From Barnesiella merdipullorum (GTDB lineage: Bacteria; Bacteroidota; Bacteroidia; Bacteroidales; Barnesiellaceae), in assembly GCA_019116365.1 (NCBI GenBank), contig DXBT01000022.1, positions 1 to 64,000 on the forward strand: a DNA stretch of 64,000 nt, written 5' to 3'. A program made the translations under genes and the position numbers. Under the pieces are notes generated by a model, which was not told where the DNA came from, ran no database searches, and saw nothing but the letters and a program-made list of their open reading frames with translations. This document shows positions 38,501-45,688 of the stretch, one piece after another; position 1 is the first letter of the stretch, and each line of letters starts with the position of its first letter.

Positions 38501-39140
38501 TGGCGGTAACGACAACCTCGTCGAGCAGCTTGGTATTGTCGCGCATGACGATATTGATTTTATCCTTGCCGTTGATGGGCTGTTTTACGGTTTGGTAACC
38601 GATGTAGGAGAACTCCAGTTCATTGCTTCCGGCGGGTACCTTGATCGAGTAGTTGCCATCGATGTCGGTGGCGGTAGCTACGCTGGTACCGGCTACTTTT
38701 ACGGTGAGGCCGATAAGGGTTTCGCCCGAGGCGTCGGTCACTTGTCCGGTTACGATTCTCGAGCCGTTGCTGGCTTGAGCCGTAGCGGTTGCCGTGCTCT
38801 TGCTACTGCTGTTGGCTTGAGCTTGGGCTGCTGCAGTCCTTTTCGACAACATGATGTTGGGGTTTTGTATCGAGTAGGATACATCGGTTCCCTTGAACAT
38901 GATGTCGAGAATCTCGCTTACAGTCTTATTCTTAACATTCAGGTTTACTTTACGCTGTGTATCTACTTGAGTATTGATGACAAATAGACACTTTGCTTCT
39001 TTTTCGATCTTTTTCAGAACGTCTTCTACCGGAGTGTTCACTTCGGATAGGGAGATGCGAGAATACGCATCGGCACTGACCTCGAATGCGTAAGTCAGTG
39101 CAAAAGCCATGATAAGTGCTTTTAAACTTTTTCTATACAT
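35544..39140 (-). CDS. SusC/RagA-like TonB-dependent transporter with STN signalling domain
   Basis: The 1198-aa outer-membrane protein has a signal peptide (about 1-24). It has an STN domain (about 27-95, ISLSEVNTPVEDVLKKIE) that contacts the FecR anti-sigma factor. A Ser/Ala/Gln-rich linker and a carboxypeptidase-regulatory-like beta domain (about 128-205) follow, then the TonB box region DEVVVTAMG, the plug (about 215-345) and the 22-strand barrel ending in Phe (SLKASF). It imports oligosaccharide with SusD and signals glycan presence to the ECF/FecR pair just upstream. The 100-nt gap before it probably carries the promoter used by that ECF factor. Confidence 0.96.
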   Translation of the reverse strand: MYRKSLKALIMAFALTYAFEVSADAYSRISLSEVNTPVEDVLKKIEKEAKCLFVINTQVDTQRKVNLNVKNKTVSEILDIMFKGTDVSYSIQNPNIMLSKRTAAAQAQANSSSKSTATATAQASNGSRIVTGQVTDASGETLIGLTVKVAGTSVATATDIDGNYSIKVPAGSNELEFSYIGYQTVKQPINGKDKINIVMRDNTKLLDEVVVTAMGIARKEETLSYSTQTVGGDELTRAKEANLINSLQGKSAGLVITPNSGGAGGASKILLRGNASMLGNNSPLIVIDGVPMQNSVNGQMDMDGGGATMMADGSKESSDALSQLNPDDIESITVLKGANSAALYGSAASNGVLMITTKKGKEGQLRIDVSSSTTFETPLVLPKLQNAYGAQMSGSVENGFSMNSNSWGQRMNTLGNEYYDTANSPYHLTRNAYDISDFYKLGTNFNNSISLSGGSKVAQTYFSYGNTTANGIVETNKFERHNIALRQSFSFFKDKLKIDISANYINQKTKNRPTGGTFFNPIYQLYTSPRNLDMNWYRKNYYDTNATWTSNPYSYIVSQTGSNGLPISVVESGKTSILSDSNYGKQVWYTDAINLNNPWWLLNRMTSEEIINRTFGSITANWQIIPDLNLQARIKYDYNERNDENRQYATTWGNAEMIDRGRLILDHTKSQDFYGDFMLSYNKQIQDFTIGVNAGGSMMNSSYDQWMITPIAKSGAPNTEDLSCNQFVLSDIYINSKDNYGGLTTKNWERAIFATAQVTWQDKVTVEGSYRDDWYRAFTQFKDMDPHFAYYSAGASAQMNKLLTLPEQINELKLRASYSEVGNSIPNNLFLASASRNPATGAYISSAIINFKDPKPETTQSFEAGFDISLLDRSISLQATYYNAIMKNQFMKYEGAAGKEIYINGGKVRNQGVELTASYIFAPNNDFSWITTFNYAFNDNKILTVARKQNGQKYIHEIDMGNLSGLKIKFEEGGSYGDLYAVDFMRDEITGEIVVDPNTGAPFKLNGQANEYLGNMNAKHTLGWSNTFNYKDFSFYFLIDGKVGGKVISFTEAYLDYFGTSQRTAEARDYAVANNLYWTSDDGAITKPGMYIPGTNTLVPVDQYYQTIGGGSPVGRNYVYDATNFRLREISLAYTFRNLFGQSKNLTVSANARNLFFLYLDAPIDPDTSLSTQNALGNVDIFSMPTTRSFGISLKASF

Positions 39141-39240
39141 ACGTGTGTTTATGGGTATTCAACAGAATTGTGAATGATAATTGCTTTTTTATGGTAGAAT
39201 AAGGTGCATCGTTTATTTTTCCATAGGCATTAAAGATTTT

Positions 39241-40170
39241 TTAATGTTTGGCTGTTATGTAAATGGTATCGTGTTGATTGTTCCACTTGAAGTCAAAGTC
39301 GAAATCGTGTTGCAGAGCCTGCAGGGCATGTTGTACTCCGTTGTAGCGATAGAATTTGCCGGTATAGCGTTCGTTGCTCTGGACCTCTCGGGCAATGCTG
39401 ATTTTTACTCCGAAACATTTTTCAAATCCTTCCATCAACTCGTCAAACGATTGGTCCTTGAAATAGTATATGCCATCTTTCCACAACTCGGTTTCGAGAG
39501 AGCGGATGACCGATTGCTTGAACTCACCGTCTTTGAATTGTGCCCGGTACCCGGGCTTGAGTGTAGCGCTTTTGTCGCCCGACGATATTTTCACCGAGCC
39601 CTCGATGAGGGATACCATGAAGTCGTTGTTTTCGTTGGTCGAGGTGAGGTAGAATTTGGTACCTAGCACTTTTATTTTTCCGTTGGGGGTATTTACGATA
39701 AAGGGTCTCCACCGGTTGTGCGCCACTTCGAGATAGGCTTCACCTTCGATTTCGATATTACGTTGCAGCCCCATGAACGACGAGGGGTATTTGATGGTCG
39801 ATTCGGCATTGAGCCATACTTTTGTCCCGTCGGGCAGGAGCAGGGTGTTGCTGTTGCCGGCCGGTACGGTGAGCGAGTAGAGGGGTACAATGCGGTCGCC
39901 CAGCGTGAAATAGAAGGCGCCAAAGGCTACCGACAGGAGCAGAATGACTACTGCCGCTATGCGCAAAAGTTGTATGCGATAGTGACGTCGGAAATCATAT
40001 TGGGTGTGCTGCACATGGTCGGTCGATAATAAGACGGCATTGTATATGGTGCGTTCGTGGCAAAATTCCTTCAGGTTTTCGGGTGAGGCTTTGGCCCATT
40101 CCACCACCTCGTTGCGCTCCTCTTCGGTGGCGCAATTGCCAAAATATCTATATAATGTTTCTTTTTTCAT
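39241..40170 (-). CDS. FecR-family anti-sigma factor
   Basis: The 309-aa inner-membrane regulator has an N-terminal cytoplasmic sigma-binding region (about 1-65) and one transmembrane helix (about 70-90, LLRIAAVVILLLSVAFG). Its periplasmic FecR domain covers about 97-210 (LPDGTKVWLNAESTIKYP, the FecR hallmark). The C-terminal DUF4974-type STN-interaction domain covers about 235-309. It should hold the ECF factor at 40338-40880 until the STN domain of SusC signals glycan binding. An inverted repeat lies 28-44 nt upstream of its start. Confidence 0.95.
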   Translation of the reverse strand: MKKETLYRYFGNCATEEERNEVVEWAKASPENLKEFCHERTIYNAVLLSTDHVQHTQYDFRRHYRIQLLRIAAVVILLLSVAFGAFYFTLGDRIVPLYSLTVPAGNSNTLLLPDGTKVWLNAESTIKYPSSFMGLQRNIEIEGEAYLEVAHNRWRPFIVNTPNGKIKVLGTKFYLTSTNENNDFMVSLIEGSVKISSGDKSATLKPGYRAQFKDGEFKQSVIRSLETELWKDGIYYFKDQSFDELMEGFEKCFGVKISIAREVQSNERYTGKFYRYNGVQHALQALQHDFDFDFKWNNQHDTIYITAKH

Positions 40171-40197
40171 ACATTATATAAACCTTATAAATCTTTG

Positions 40198-40214
40198 TAT
40201 CCCTAGTGGGGATA
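40198..40214. promoter_or_regulatory. Inverted repeat TATCCC-N5-GGGATA upstream of fecR
   Basis: TATCCC (40198-40203) and GGGATA (40209-40214) are separated by TAGTG, in the 167-nt space between the ECF and fecR genes. It could be an operator or part of an ECF-dependent promoter. No functional evidence is visible. Confidence 0.35.
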
Positions 40215-40337
40215 TAAGTTTTTTTGGCAAAAATAGATTTAAAACAATTTATGAATCTTGCTTTTCTTTAAAAAGCCTTCTCGGGTTGTAGCGCGACTGT
40301 CTTTTTTGATACAGATGAGTGAGAGAGGTCGGTGTGG

Positions 40338-40880
40338 CTACAAATAGTCTTTCAGGTTTTTGCGCAGGATGTTCAAGCTTTTGGCTATGTGGAATTCTAC
40401 GCCTTTGACTGAGATGCCAAAGTTCTCGGCAATGGTTTTGTAGGGCTTTTGCTCGAGGTATCGTTCGTAGAATATTTCGCGGGTGCGGTTGGGCAGGGTC
40501 TTGATGGTATCGCTCACAATCTCTTCGATTTCGCTGGTAAAGAGGTCCGACGGGTCGCAGCCTTTCAGCGACGAAATGTTGAGCTCGATCTCACCGATAA
40601 GGTGCTTGTGCAGTTCGTCGTTTTTTTGCAAGAGGTCTTTGCGCTCCTCGAGAACGTCGATGCACCGGTTGCGTATGATGGTAAAGATATATCCTTTTAT
40701 ATTGGTGGCATGGAAAGTCTCTTTGTCTTTGTTTTCCCAATACTGGATATACGACTCCATGACCACATCTTCGGCGTCTTGCATATTCCCCAAGTAGGAG
40801 TATGCAAATTGAATAAATCCATTTTTAGACGTCCTAAAAATGTGGTTAAAATCGTTATCGTCATGAACAATCGGTGCCAT
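40338..40880 (-). CDS. ECF RNA polymerase sigma factor of the PUL
   Basis: This 180-aa ECF sigma factor comprises region 2 (about 15-80, AYSYLGNMQDAEDVVMESYI with the -10 recognition helix), a linker, and region 4 (about 120-178, LPNRTREIFYERYLEQKPYK and the HTH FGISVKGVEFHIAKSL). Paired with the downstream FecR and STN-SusC it forms the transmembrane relay that switches on host-glycan PULs in Bacteroidetes. It is the first gene of the 12.7-40.9 kb cluster. Confidence 0.94.
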   Translation of the reverse strand: MAPIVHDDNDFNHIFRTSKNGFIQFAYSYLGNMQDAEDVVMESYIQYWENKDKETFHATNIKGYIFTIIRNRCIDVLEERKDLLQKNDELHKHLIGEIELNISSLKGCDPSDLFTSEIEEIVSDTIKTLPNRTREIFYERYLEQKPYKTIAENFGISVKGVEFHIAKSLNILRKNLKDYL

Positions 40881-41164
40881 TCAACTTTGAATAATCAAAA
40901 TCTATACCTCTCCTGAAAAGGTTTATTAAGCCGCAATTTGTTTACTTCGTGTTTCTTTTCTTAATGACAATTAGATTCTTAAGGTCGCAATAAGCCTCTC
41001 TCATAAAGAGAAATTTCGTGCTAATATAATATATTATGGAATAAAAATGAAAGTGGAATGACAAATTTTTTTCAAAAAAGTTTTGATGTCTGGCATGAGG
41101 GGTGGTGCTGCACTCTGCATGGGGTAAGGTTGGTAATTCGTCGGGGGTATGAAGGGGACCCAAA
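40881..41164. other. Intergenic region upstream of the PUL
   Basis: AT-rich stretch before the PUL sigma-factor gene. A minus-strand TAGATTTTG near 40899-40907 resembles a -7 box with one extra base. I see no other convincing promoter, RNA or coding signal. Confidence 0.4.
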
Positions 41165-41165
41165 A

Positions 41166-41199
41166 AAGAGGAGAGCCTCATGCCGAAGGTTCTCCTCTT
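41166..41199. terminator. Bidirectional terminator after the 52-aa ORF
   Basis: AAGAGGAGAGCCT (41166-41178) pairs with AGGTTCTCCTCTT (41187-41199), the single mismatch being a possible G-U. T-runs follow on both strands. It lies 7 nt past the stop of the small ORF at 41206-41364, which supports that ORF being a real gene. Confidence 0.85.
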
Positions 41200-41205
41200 T
41201 TTGTA

Positions 41206-41364
41206 TCAGTTGTTGACAAACCCGCCTAACGAGGCCGGGAGTTGTGGCTCGAATGAGTAAGCTCTGGCAAACTGCCTGATGAAGTCGAGAGTCGATGCCG
41301 AGGGCTGTAACGATTTAGTGCTTCTCACTGTAGGGGTGTCTTTGGGAGTAGAGGTTTTTTTCAT
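41206..41364 (-). CDS. Small conserved-looking 52-aa protein downstream of an ECF sigma gene
   Basis: Reading the minus strand from ATG (41364-41362) to TGA gives 52 codons. The protein starts MKKTSTPKDTPTVRSTKS and continues with a compact core, STLDFIRQFARAYSFEP, ending LGGFVNN. It has no signal peptide, membrane helix or cysteine. Support for coding: a terminator 7 nt after the stop, position 73 nt behind the ECF sigma gene on the same strand, an amphipathic predicted helix, and codon use like its neighbours. I recall similar short hypothetical proteins with a TLxFIRQFAR core in other Bacteroidales but cannot check. The function is unknown; a sigma-factor partner is one guess. Confidence 0.62.
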   Translation of the reverse strand: MKKTSTPKDTPTVRSTKSLQPSASTLDFIRQFARAYSFEPQLPASLGGFVNN

Positions 41365-41437
41365 AGGCCGAATCTTGATGTTTATATAAAGTAAACGTCA
41401 ATGGCCTGTGTTTTATTATCTATACTACCTTCTTTTT

Positions 41438-42028
41438 TTATAATGTGAGAGCGATATTGTTCTCTTCGGCCATCTTCCGCAGGTTGAGGATGGCGTAGCG
41501 CATGCGTCCCAGAGCGGTGTTGATACTCACCTTGGTGTGGTCGGCAATCTCTTTGAAGCTCATGTTTTTGTAGTAGCGCATGATGAGGACCTCGCGTTGC
41601 GAGTGGGGCAGCGCCTTGATGAGCCGGCGCACGTCGGCTTCGATTTGGTTGTGCACGAGGGTGTCTTCGACGGTCCCTTCGCTCAGCTCCTTGCGGTTGA
41701 AGATGTCCATGTTCTCATTGTCCGAGATGATGTAGTTGTCGGCCTTCTCCTGGCGGAAGAAGTCGATAATGAGATTGTGGGCGATACGCGAAATCCATGC
41801 CGGGAATTTGCCGTTCTCGGTATATCGGCCCTGTTTGATAGTCATGATGGCTTTGACAAAGGTCTCCTGAAAGATGTCGTTGGCCAACTCTTTATCTTTG
41901 ACAATGTAGAAAATATAGTTGAAAGTACGAGTTTGATGACGCTTCAGCAATACATCAAAAGCTCCATTATTACCTTCGGCATACAGCGCAACCAATTCTT
42001 CGTCGGTGCGGTCGAATAAATCGTTCAT
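41438..42028 (-). CDS. ECF RNA polymerase sigma factor (stand-alone)
   Basis: This 196-aa ECF sigma factor has region 2 (about 22-90, FNYIFYIVKDKELANDIFQETF and WISRIAHNLIIDFFR, quoted in parts) and region 4 (about 130-185, LPHSQREVLIMRYYKNMSFK and the HTH HTKVSINTALGRMRYAIL). No anti-sigma gene is adjacent, unlike the PUL sigma factor. Such solitary ECF factors in Bacteroidales are often core-genome stress or envelope regulators. It is followed by the 52-aa ORF and a terminator, and is divergent from the nucleotidyltransferase gene. Confidence 0.92.
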   Translation of the reverse strand: MNDLFDRTDEELVALYAEGNNGAFDVLLKRHQTRTFNYIFYIVKDKELANDIFQETFVKAIMTIKQGRYTENGKFPAWISRIAHNLIIDFFRQEKADNYIISDNENMDIFNRKELSEGTVEDTLVHNQIEADVRRLIKALPHSQREVLIMRYYKNMSFKEIADHTKVSINTALGRMRYAILNLRKMAEENNIALTL

Positions 42029-42363
42029 TACTACCTCTCTTTTTTTAATTTAAGCGTAGTGTTTTGTCGATAGGCAATCTTATTTTAGAGTGATTCAATA
42101 ATTATTATTCGTTGCAAATAAAGATGTTTTTTTTGAAATCGGAAAGTAAAAATAGAATTTTTTTATCCTATCGTTCCATTTTTAACATTATTGCCGTGAA
42201 CAAAATCGATTTGTTGGCATTGTGATGTGGCCTTTCCTGGGGCGCGATGGGTGTGGTAGAATGTATGATGCGGAGAATTTAAAAGTTGGGTGGCTTGGAC
42301 GGTTTCTCGCAAAAAATAATTACATTTGCAACTCATGGAAAAACTAAAAAACAAGAAACTGCT
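42029..42363. other. Divergent intergenic region
   Basis: 335 nt between the solitary ECF gene and the nucleotidyltransferase gene. A plus-strand -7 box TACATTTG (42321-42328) lies 35 nt before the nucleotidyltransferase ATG; the nearest TTG is at a long 23-nt spacing. The rest is AT-rich, and I see no RNA gene or repeat. Confidence 0.5.
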
Positions 42364-43266
42364 ATGAAACCGACTCTTTTTGTATTGGCCGCCGGTATGG
42401 GTAGCCGGTATGGGGGCTTGAAACAACTCGATGGTCTGGGCCCCAATGGTGAAACAATTATGGATTACTCGATATTCGATGCTTTGCGGGGTGGATTCGG
42501 CAAAGTCGTTTTTGTGATTCGTAAAGATTTCGAACAGGATTTCAGAGAGAAAATCCTCTCCAAATACGAAGGGCACATTCCCTGCGAACTGGTGTTCCAA
42601 TCGATCAATGACCTGCCCGAGGGTTTCACTTGCCCCGAAGGCCGCACCAAACCTTGGGGTACCAACCACGCCGTGCTCATGGGTAAAGATGTAATTAAAG
42701 AGCCGTTTGCCGTAATCAATGCCGACGACTTCTATGGCCGTGAAAGTTTTGCCATCCTGGCCGATTATCTGAAGAACCTCGACGGCAAGCAAAACGACTA
42801 TTGCATGGTAGGTTATCGCGTGGGCAATACGTTGTCTGAGAGTGGTACCGTGGCTCGTGGTATTTGCGAGACCAATGCTTCGAAGCACCTTACCTCGGTG
42901 GTTGAACGCACGCAAATCGAGCGTCGCGACGGGAAGGTAATGTACAAGGAGGACGACGATACCTGGACGGCTATCGACGACAACACGCCTGTGTCGATGA
43001 ATATGTGGGGTTTCACTCCCGACTATTTCAAATACTCCGAGGCCTATTTCGTCAACTTCCTCAAAGCCAATATTGGGAATCTCAAGGCCGAGTATTTCAT
43101 TCCGCTGTTGGTCAACGACCTCATTCAGTCGGGTAAGGCTACGGTAACCGTGCTCGACACGCCGTCGAAATGGTTCGGGGTAACTTATGCCGCCGATCGT
43201 CAGTCGGTTGTCGATAAGATTGCAGCGCTCGTAGCTGCCGGAGAATATCCTGCCAAGCTCTTCTAA
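42364..43266 (+). CDS. NTP-dependent sugar nucleotidyltransferase family protein
   Basis: This 300-aa enzyme has the N-terminal Rossmann-like NTP-transferase signature LAAGMGSRYGGLKQLDGLG (GxGxR...K) and the metal-binding Asp region AVINADDFYG. It belongs to the RfbA/GalU/GlmU-N superfamily and should make an NDP-sugar from a sugar 1-phosphate; the sugar is unknown. The in-frame ORF extends 26 codons upstream of this ATG, but the predicted -7 box (42321-42328) lies inside that extension, so 42364 is the real start. It is monocistronic with a strong terminator. Confidence 0.88.
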   Translation: MKPTLFVLAAGMGSRYGGLKQLDGLGPNGETIMDYSIFDALRGGFGKVVFVIRKDFEQDFREKILSKYEGHIPCELVFQSINDLPEGFTCPEGRTKPWGTNHAVLMGKDVIKEPFAVINADDFYGRESFAILADYLKNLDGKQNDYCMVGYRVGNTLSESGTVARGICETNASKHLTSVVERTQIERRDGKVMYKEDDDTWTAIDDNTPVSMNMWGFTPDYFKYSEAYFVNFLKANIGNLKAEYFIPLLVNDLIQSGKATVTVLDTPSKWFGVTYAADRQSVVDKIAALVAAGEYPAKLF

Positions 43267-43294
43267 ACCGAGCTCTCGAATCGAAAATGAATCA

Positions 43295-43332
43295 AGAGAG
43301 AGGCCGTTCTCGCACGAGAACAGCCTCTCTCT
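43295..43332 (+). terminator. Terminator of the nucleotidyltransferase gene
   Basis: AGAGAGAGGCCGTTCTCG pairs with CGAGAACAGCCTCTCTCT (one mismatch) over a very short loop, followed by CTTTGTGCTTT. Confidence 0.82.
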
Positions 43333-43370
43333 CTCTTTGTGCTTTCCTGGAGGGAGGCTCATATTAAATA

Positions 43371-43450
43371 AGATAGCATGTGGTTGAGCGTAGTTAAACA
43401 TGAAAATCGCGTTCCCGGTTTTTCTCTGTGCTTACCATTCACTATCTTTG
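43371..43450 (+). repeat. Dispersed promoter element, copy upstream of the MATE gene
   Basis: Diverged copy that aligns end to end with 45509-45585 (AGCATGTGGTTGAGCGTAG, then TTTTTCTCTGTGCTTACC, then TTCACTATCTTTG). The -7 box TATCTTTG is at 43443-43450, 32 nt before the MATE start. Confidence 0.7.
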
Positions 43451-43482
43451 CCCACTGTTTTGTCGATACCAAGATATAATTT

Positions 43483-44844
43483 ATGAATACGATTCCGCTA
43501 TTGCCTTACAAACAGCAGGTTGGCTCGTTGCTCAAACTGGGCCTCCCCATTGTGGTGGGGCAGTTGGGCATGATTATACTGGGGCTTGCCGATACGGTGA
43601 TGATTGGTCATCACAGTACCGACGAGCTCGCTGCCGCTGCATTTGTCAATAACGTGTTCAATCTGGCAATCATCTTTGCTACTGGTTTTTCCTATGGACT
43701 TACTCCCTTGATAGGTATGTTGCAAGGGAGCGGAAACGTTCAGGGTATCGGGCGGGTCTTTCGCAATGCCCTCATGGCTCACACGGCTGTGGCCATATTG
43801 CTCACGGCTATCATGTATGTGGTCTATTGCTATGTCGATAAGATGGGGCAACCGGTGGAACTGTTGCCTCACATACGGCCCTACTTCATATTGCAACTCA
43901 TCTCGCTGGTATTTGTCATGCTCTTCAATAGCTTCAGGCAGTTTGCCGAGGGGCTTACCGATACCCGCACACCCATGTGGATTCTGTTGGGAGGCAATGC
44001 CCTCAATATTCTGGGGAACTATCTGCTTATCTATGGTACCTTTGGTTTCCCCGAGTGGGGATTGTTTGGTGCCGGGGTGAGCACATTGGTTTCGCGGGTC
44101 GTCATGCTGCTTGTCTTTGTGGGGATTGTGGTGTGGATGCCTCGTTATCGGGCTTATCGAGAGGCCATACGCCACTCGCGTTTCAATCGCAACGACTTTG
44201 TCCAGCTCAATGCCCTGGGGTGGCCACTGGCTTTGCAGATGGGTATGGAGACGGCTGCCTTCTCGCTGAGTGCCATCATGGTAGGTTGGCTGGGCAGTGT
44301 GCCGCTGGCTGCACACCAGATTATGATTTCGGTGAGTACGCTGGGCTTCATGATCTATTATGGCATGGGGGCTGCACTGGCCGTGCGAGTGAGCCATTTT
44401 ATGGGGCAGGGCGATTTTCATAATCTGCGCCGGACGGTTCATGCCGGGTTGGGCATCATCTTGGTGTTGGCCGTGGCGGCCAGTCTCTTCTTTTACCTGG
44501 CCCGGGTGCCCATCGTGCACAGTTTTACCGAAGATCCCAAGGTGATGGCTGTGGTTGCCGTACTCATCTACTCGCTCATTGTCTATCAGTTTGGCGATGC
44601 CTTGCAGATAACCTTTGCCAATGCCCTGCGGGGTACGGCCGATGTGAAGCCGATGATGTGGATTGCCTTCATCGCCTACTTCATTATCGCACTGCCGGTG
44701 GGTTATGTGTGTGGTTTCACCTTGAATGGCGGAGTCGTGGGGGTATGGGTCGCCTTTCCGGCGGGACTCTTCTCGGCCGGATTTTTGTTTTGGTTGCGGT
44801 TCCGTTACCGTTTGCGCAAACTGATGAAAAGTAGTGAATCATGA
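43483..44844 (+). CDS. MATE family efflux transporter
   Basis: The 453-aa, 12-helix protein belongs to the multidrug and toxic compound extrusion family (Na+- or H+-driven export of cationic compounds). Two homologous six-helix halves are visible: LKLGLPIVVGQLGMIILGLAD opens the first (quoted in part) and the second begins near LNALGWPLALQMGMETAAF. Its substrate is unknown. The last four bases overlap the start of the AlbA-domain gene (ATGA, 44841-44844), so the two are translationally coupled. Confidence 0.93.
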   Translation: MNTIPLLPYKQQVGSLLKLGLPIVVGQLGMIILGLADTVMIGHHSTDELAAAAFVNNVFNLAIIFATGFSYGLTPLIGMLQGSGNVQGIGRVFRNALMAHTAVAILLTAIMYVVYCYVDKMGQPVELLPHIRPYFILQLISLVFVMLFNSFRQFAEGLTDTRTPMWILLGGNALNILGNYLLIYGTFGFPEWGLFGAGVSTLVSRVVMLLVFVGIVVWMPRYRAYREAIRHSRFNRNDFVQLNALGWPLALQMGMETAAFSLSAIMVGWLGSVPLAAHQIMISVSTLGFMIYYGMGAALAVRVSHFMGQGDFHNLRRTVHAGLGIILVLAVAASLFFYLARVPIVHSFTEDPKVMAVVAVLIYSLIVYQFGDALQITFANALRGTADVKPMMWIAFIAYFIIALPVGYVCGFTLNGGVVGVWVAFPAGLFSAGFLFWLRFRYRLRKLMKSSES

Positions 44845-45491
44845 AACCGATATCCGATAAAGTATATCTGCAACAACTCATCGACGAGGGGGAGCATCAG
44901 CAGCAGGACTTCAAGTTCGAGATTTCCGATGCCCGCAAGATTGCCCGCTCACTCTCGGCTTTCTCCAATACCGACGGGGGTAGGTTACTCATCGGGGTGA
45001 AAGACAACGGGCGCATAGCCGGAGTGCGTTCCGAAGAGGAGATTTACATGATCGAGGCGGCAGCCCGGCTCTATTGCCAGCCGCAGGTCGATATCGAGAT
45101 GCACACCTATACGGTCGATGGCAAGACGGTGCTCATTGCCGAGATTCCGAAAGCGACCGAGATGCCCGTGCAGGCTCAGGTGGCTCCTGGCAAGTATATG
45201 GCTTATGTGCGCATTGCCGATGAAAACATACTGGCTACGGCTGTGCATTTGGCGGTGTGGCGCCAGAAGAACAGCAAGCGGGGCTCGCTTGTGAAATATA
45301 CCGAGCGCGAACAGTTGTTGCTCGACTACCTGGCCGAGCATGGCGAGATTACGGTGAACCGATACAGTCGCTTGGCCCACCTCTCTTACAAGTCGGCCGT
45401 GGAGCATATCGCCCGGTTTGTACGCTTCGGGTTGCTCGAGATTGGCTTCGAACATCACAAGTTTTTCTATCGGTTGCGGCCGGGTGAGTGA
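44841..45491 (+). CDS. AlbA_2 (Schlafen-type) domain protein with C-terminal winged helix
   Basis: The 216-aa cytoplasmic protein has an AlbA_2 domain (about 15-130): QQDFKFEISDARKIARSLSA, then NTDGGRLLIGVKDNGRIAGV. AlbA_2 domains are linked with nucleic-acid or ATP binding in regulators. The C-terminal region (about 150-210; EREQLLLDYLAEHGEITVNR) looks like a winged helix. This suggests a DNA-binding regulator, perhaps of the MATE gene to which it is coupled by a 4-nt overlap. Confidence 0.85.
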   Translation: MKPISDKVYLQQLIDEGEHQQQDFKFEISDARKIARSLSAFSNTDGGRLLIGVKDNGRIAGVRSEEEIYMIEAAARLYCQPQVDIEMHTYTVDGKTVLIAEIPKATEMPVQAQVAPGKYMAYVRIADENILATAVHLAVWRQKNSKRGSLVKYTEREQLLLDYLAEHGEITVNRYSRLAHLSYKSAVEHIARFVRFGLLEIGFEHHKFFYRLRPGE

Positions 45492-45508
45492 ATCTCTTTG
45501 AAGAAGAC

Positions 45509-45585
45509 AGGATGCGGCTCGGTATAGCCAAACGTTGAAAACTTCGTTTTCCGTTTGTCTCTGCACTCGCCTTTCACTATCTTTG
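45509..45585 (+). repeat. Dispersed promoter element, first tandem copy upstream of rpe
   Basis: Begins AGGATGCGGCTCGGTATAGC and ends CTTTCACTATCTTTG. It contains TTTG (45554-45557)-N20-TATCTTTG (45578-45585), a perfect Bacteroidetes promoter. This is the best-preserved copy in the window. Confidence 0.85.
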
Positions 45586-45593
45586 GATAAAAT

Positions 45594-45658
45594 AGGATGC
45601 GTCTCAGTATAAAAATCAAGCAAGCTTGTTTTTCTACTTTCGACTTTCACTATCTTTG
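45594..45658 (+). repeat. Dispersed promoter element, second tandem copy upstream of rpe
   Basis: Begins AGGATGCGTCTCAGTATAA and ends GACTTTCACTATCTTTG (-7 box 45651-45658), 31 nt before the rpe start. TTG lies at N22. Tandem with the previous copy, so rpe may have two start sites. Confidence 0.8.
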
Positions 45659-45688
45659 TAAAAAATCAATATTAAAAAAGATTGAGCC

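Noticed and set aside
40942..41181. 79-aa minus-strand ORF
   Set aside because: Its start codon lies inside the terminator stem at 41166-41199, and its composition is not protein-like. The region reads as intergenic.
42286..42363. 26-codon N-terminal extension of the nucleotidyltransferase
   Set aside because: It contains the -7 box TACATTTG, and the NTP-transferase fold begins right after the ATG at 42364.
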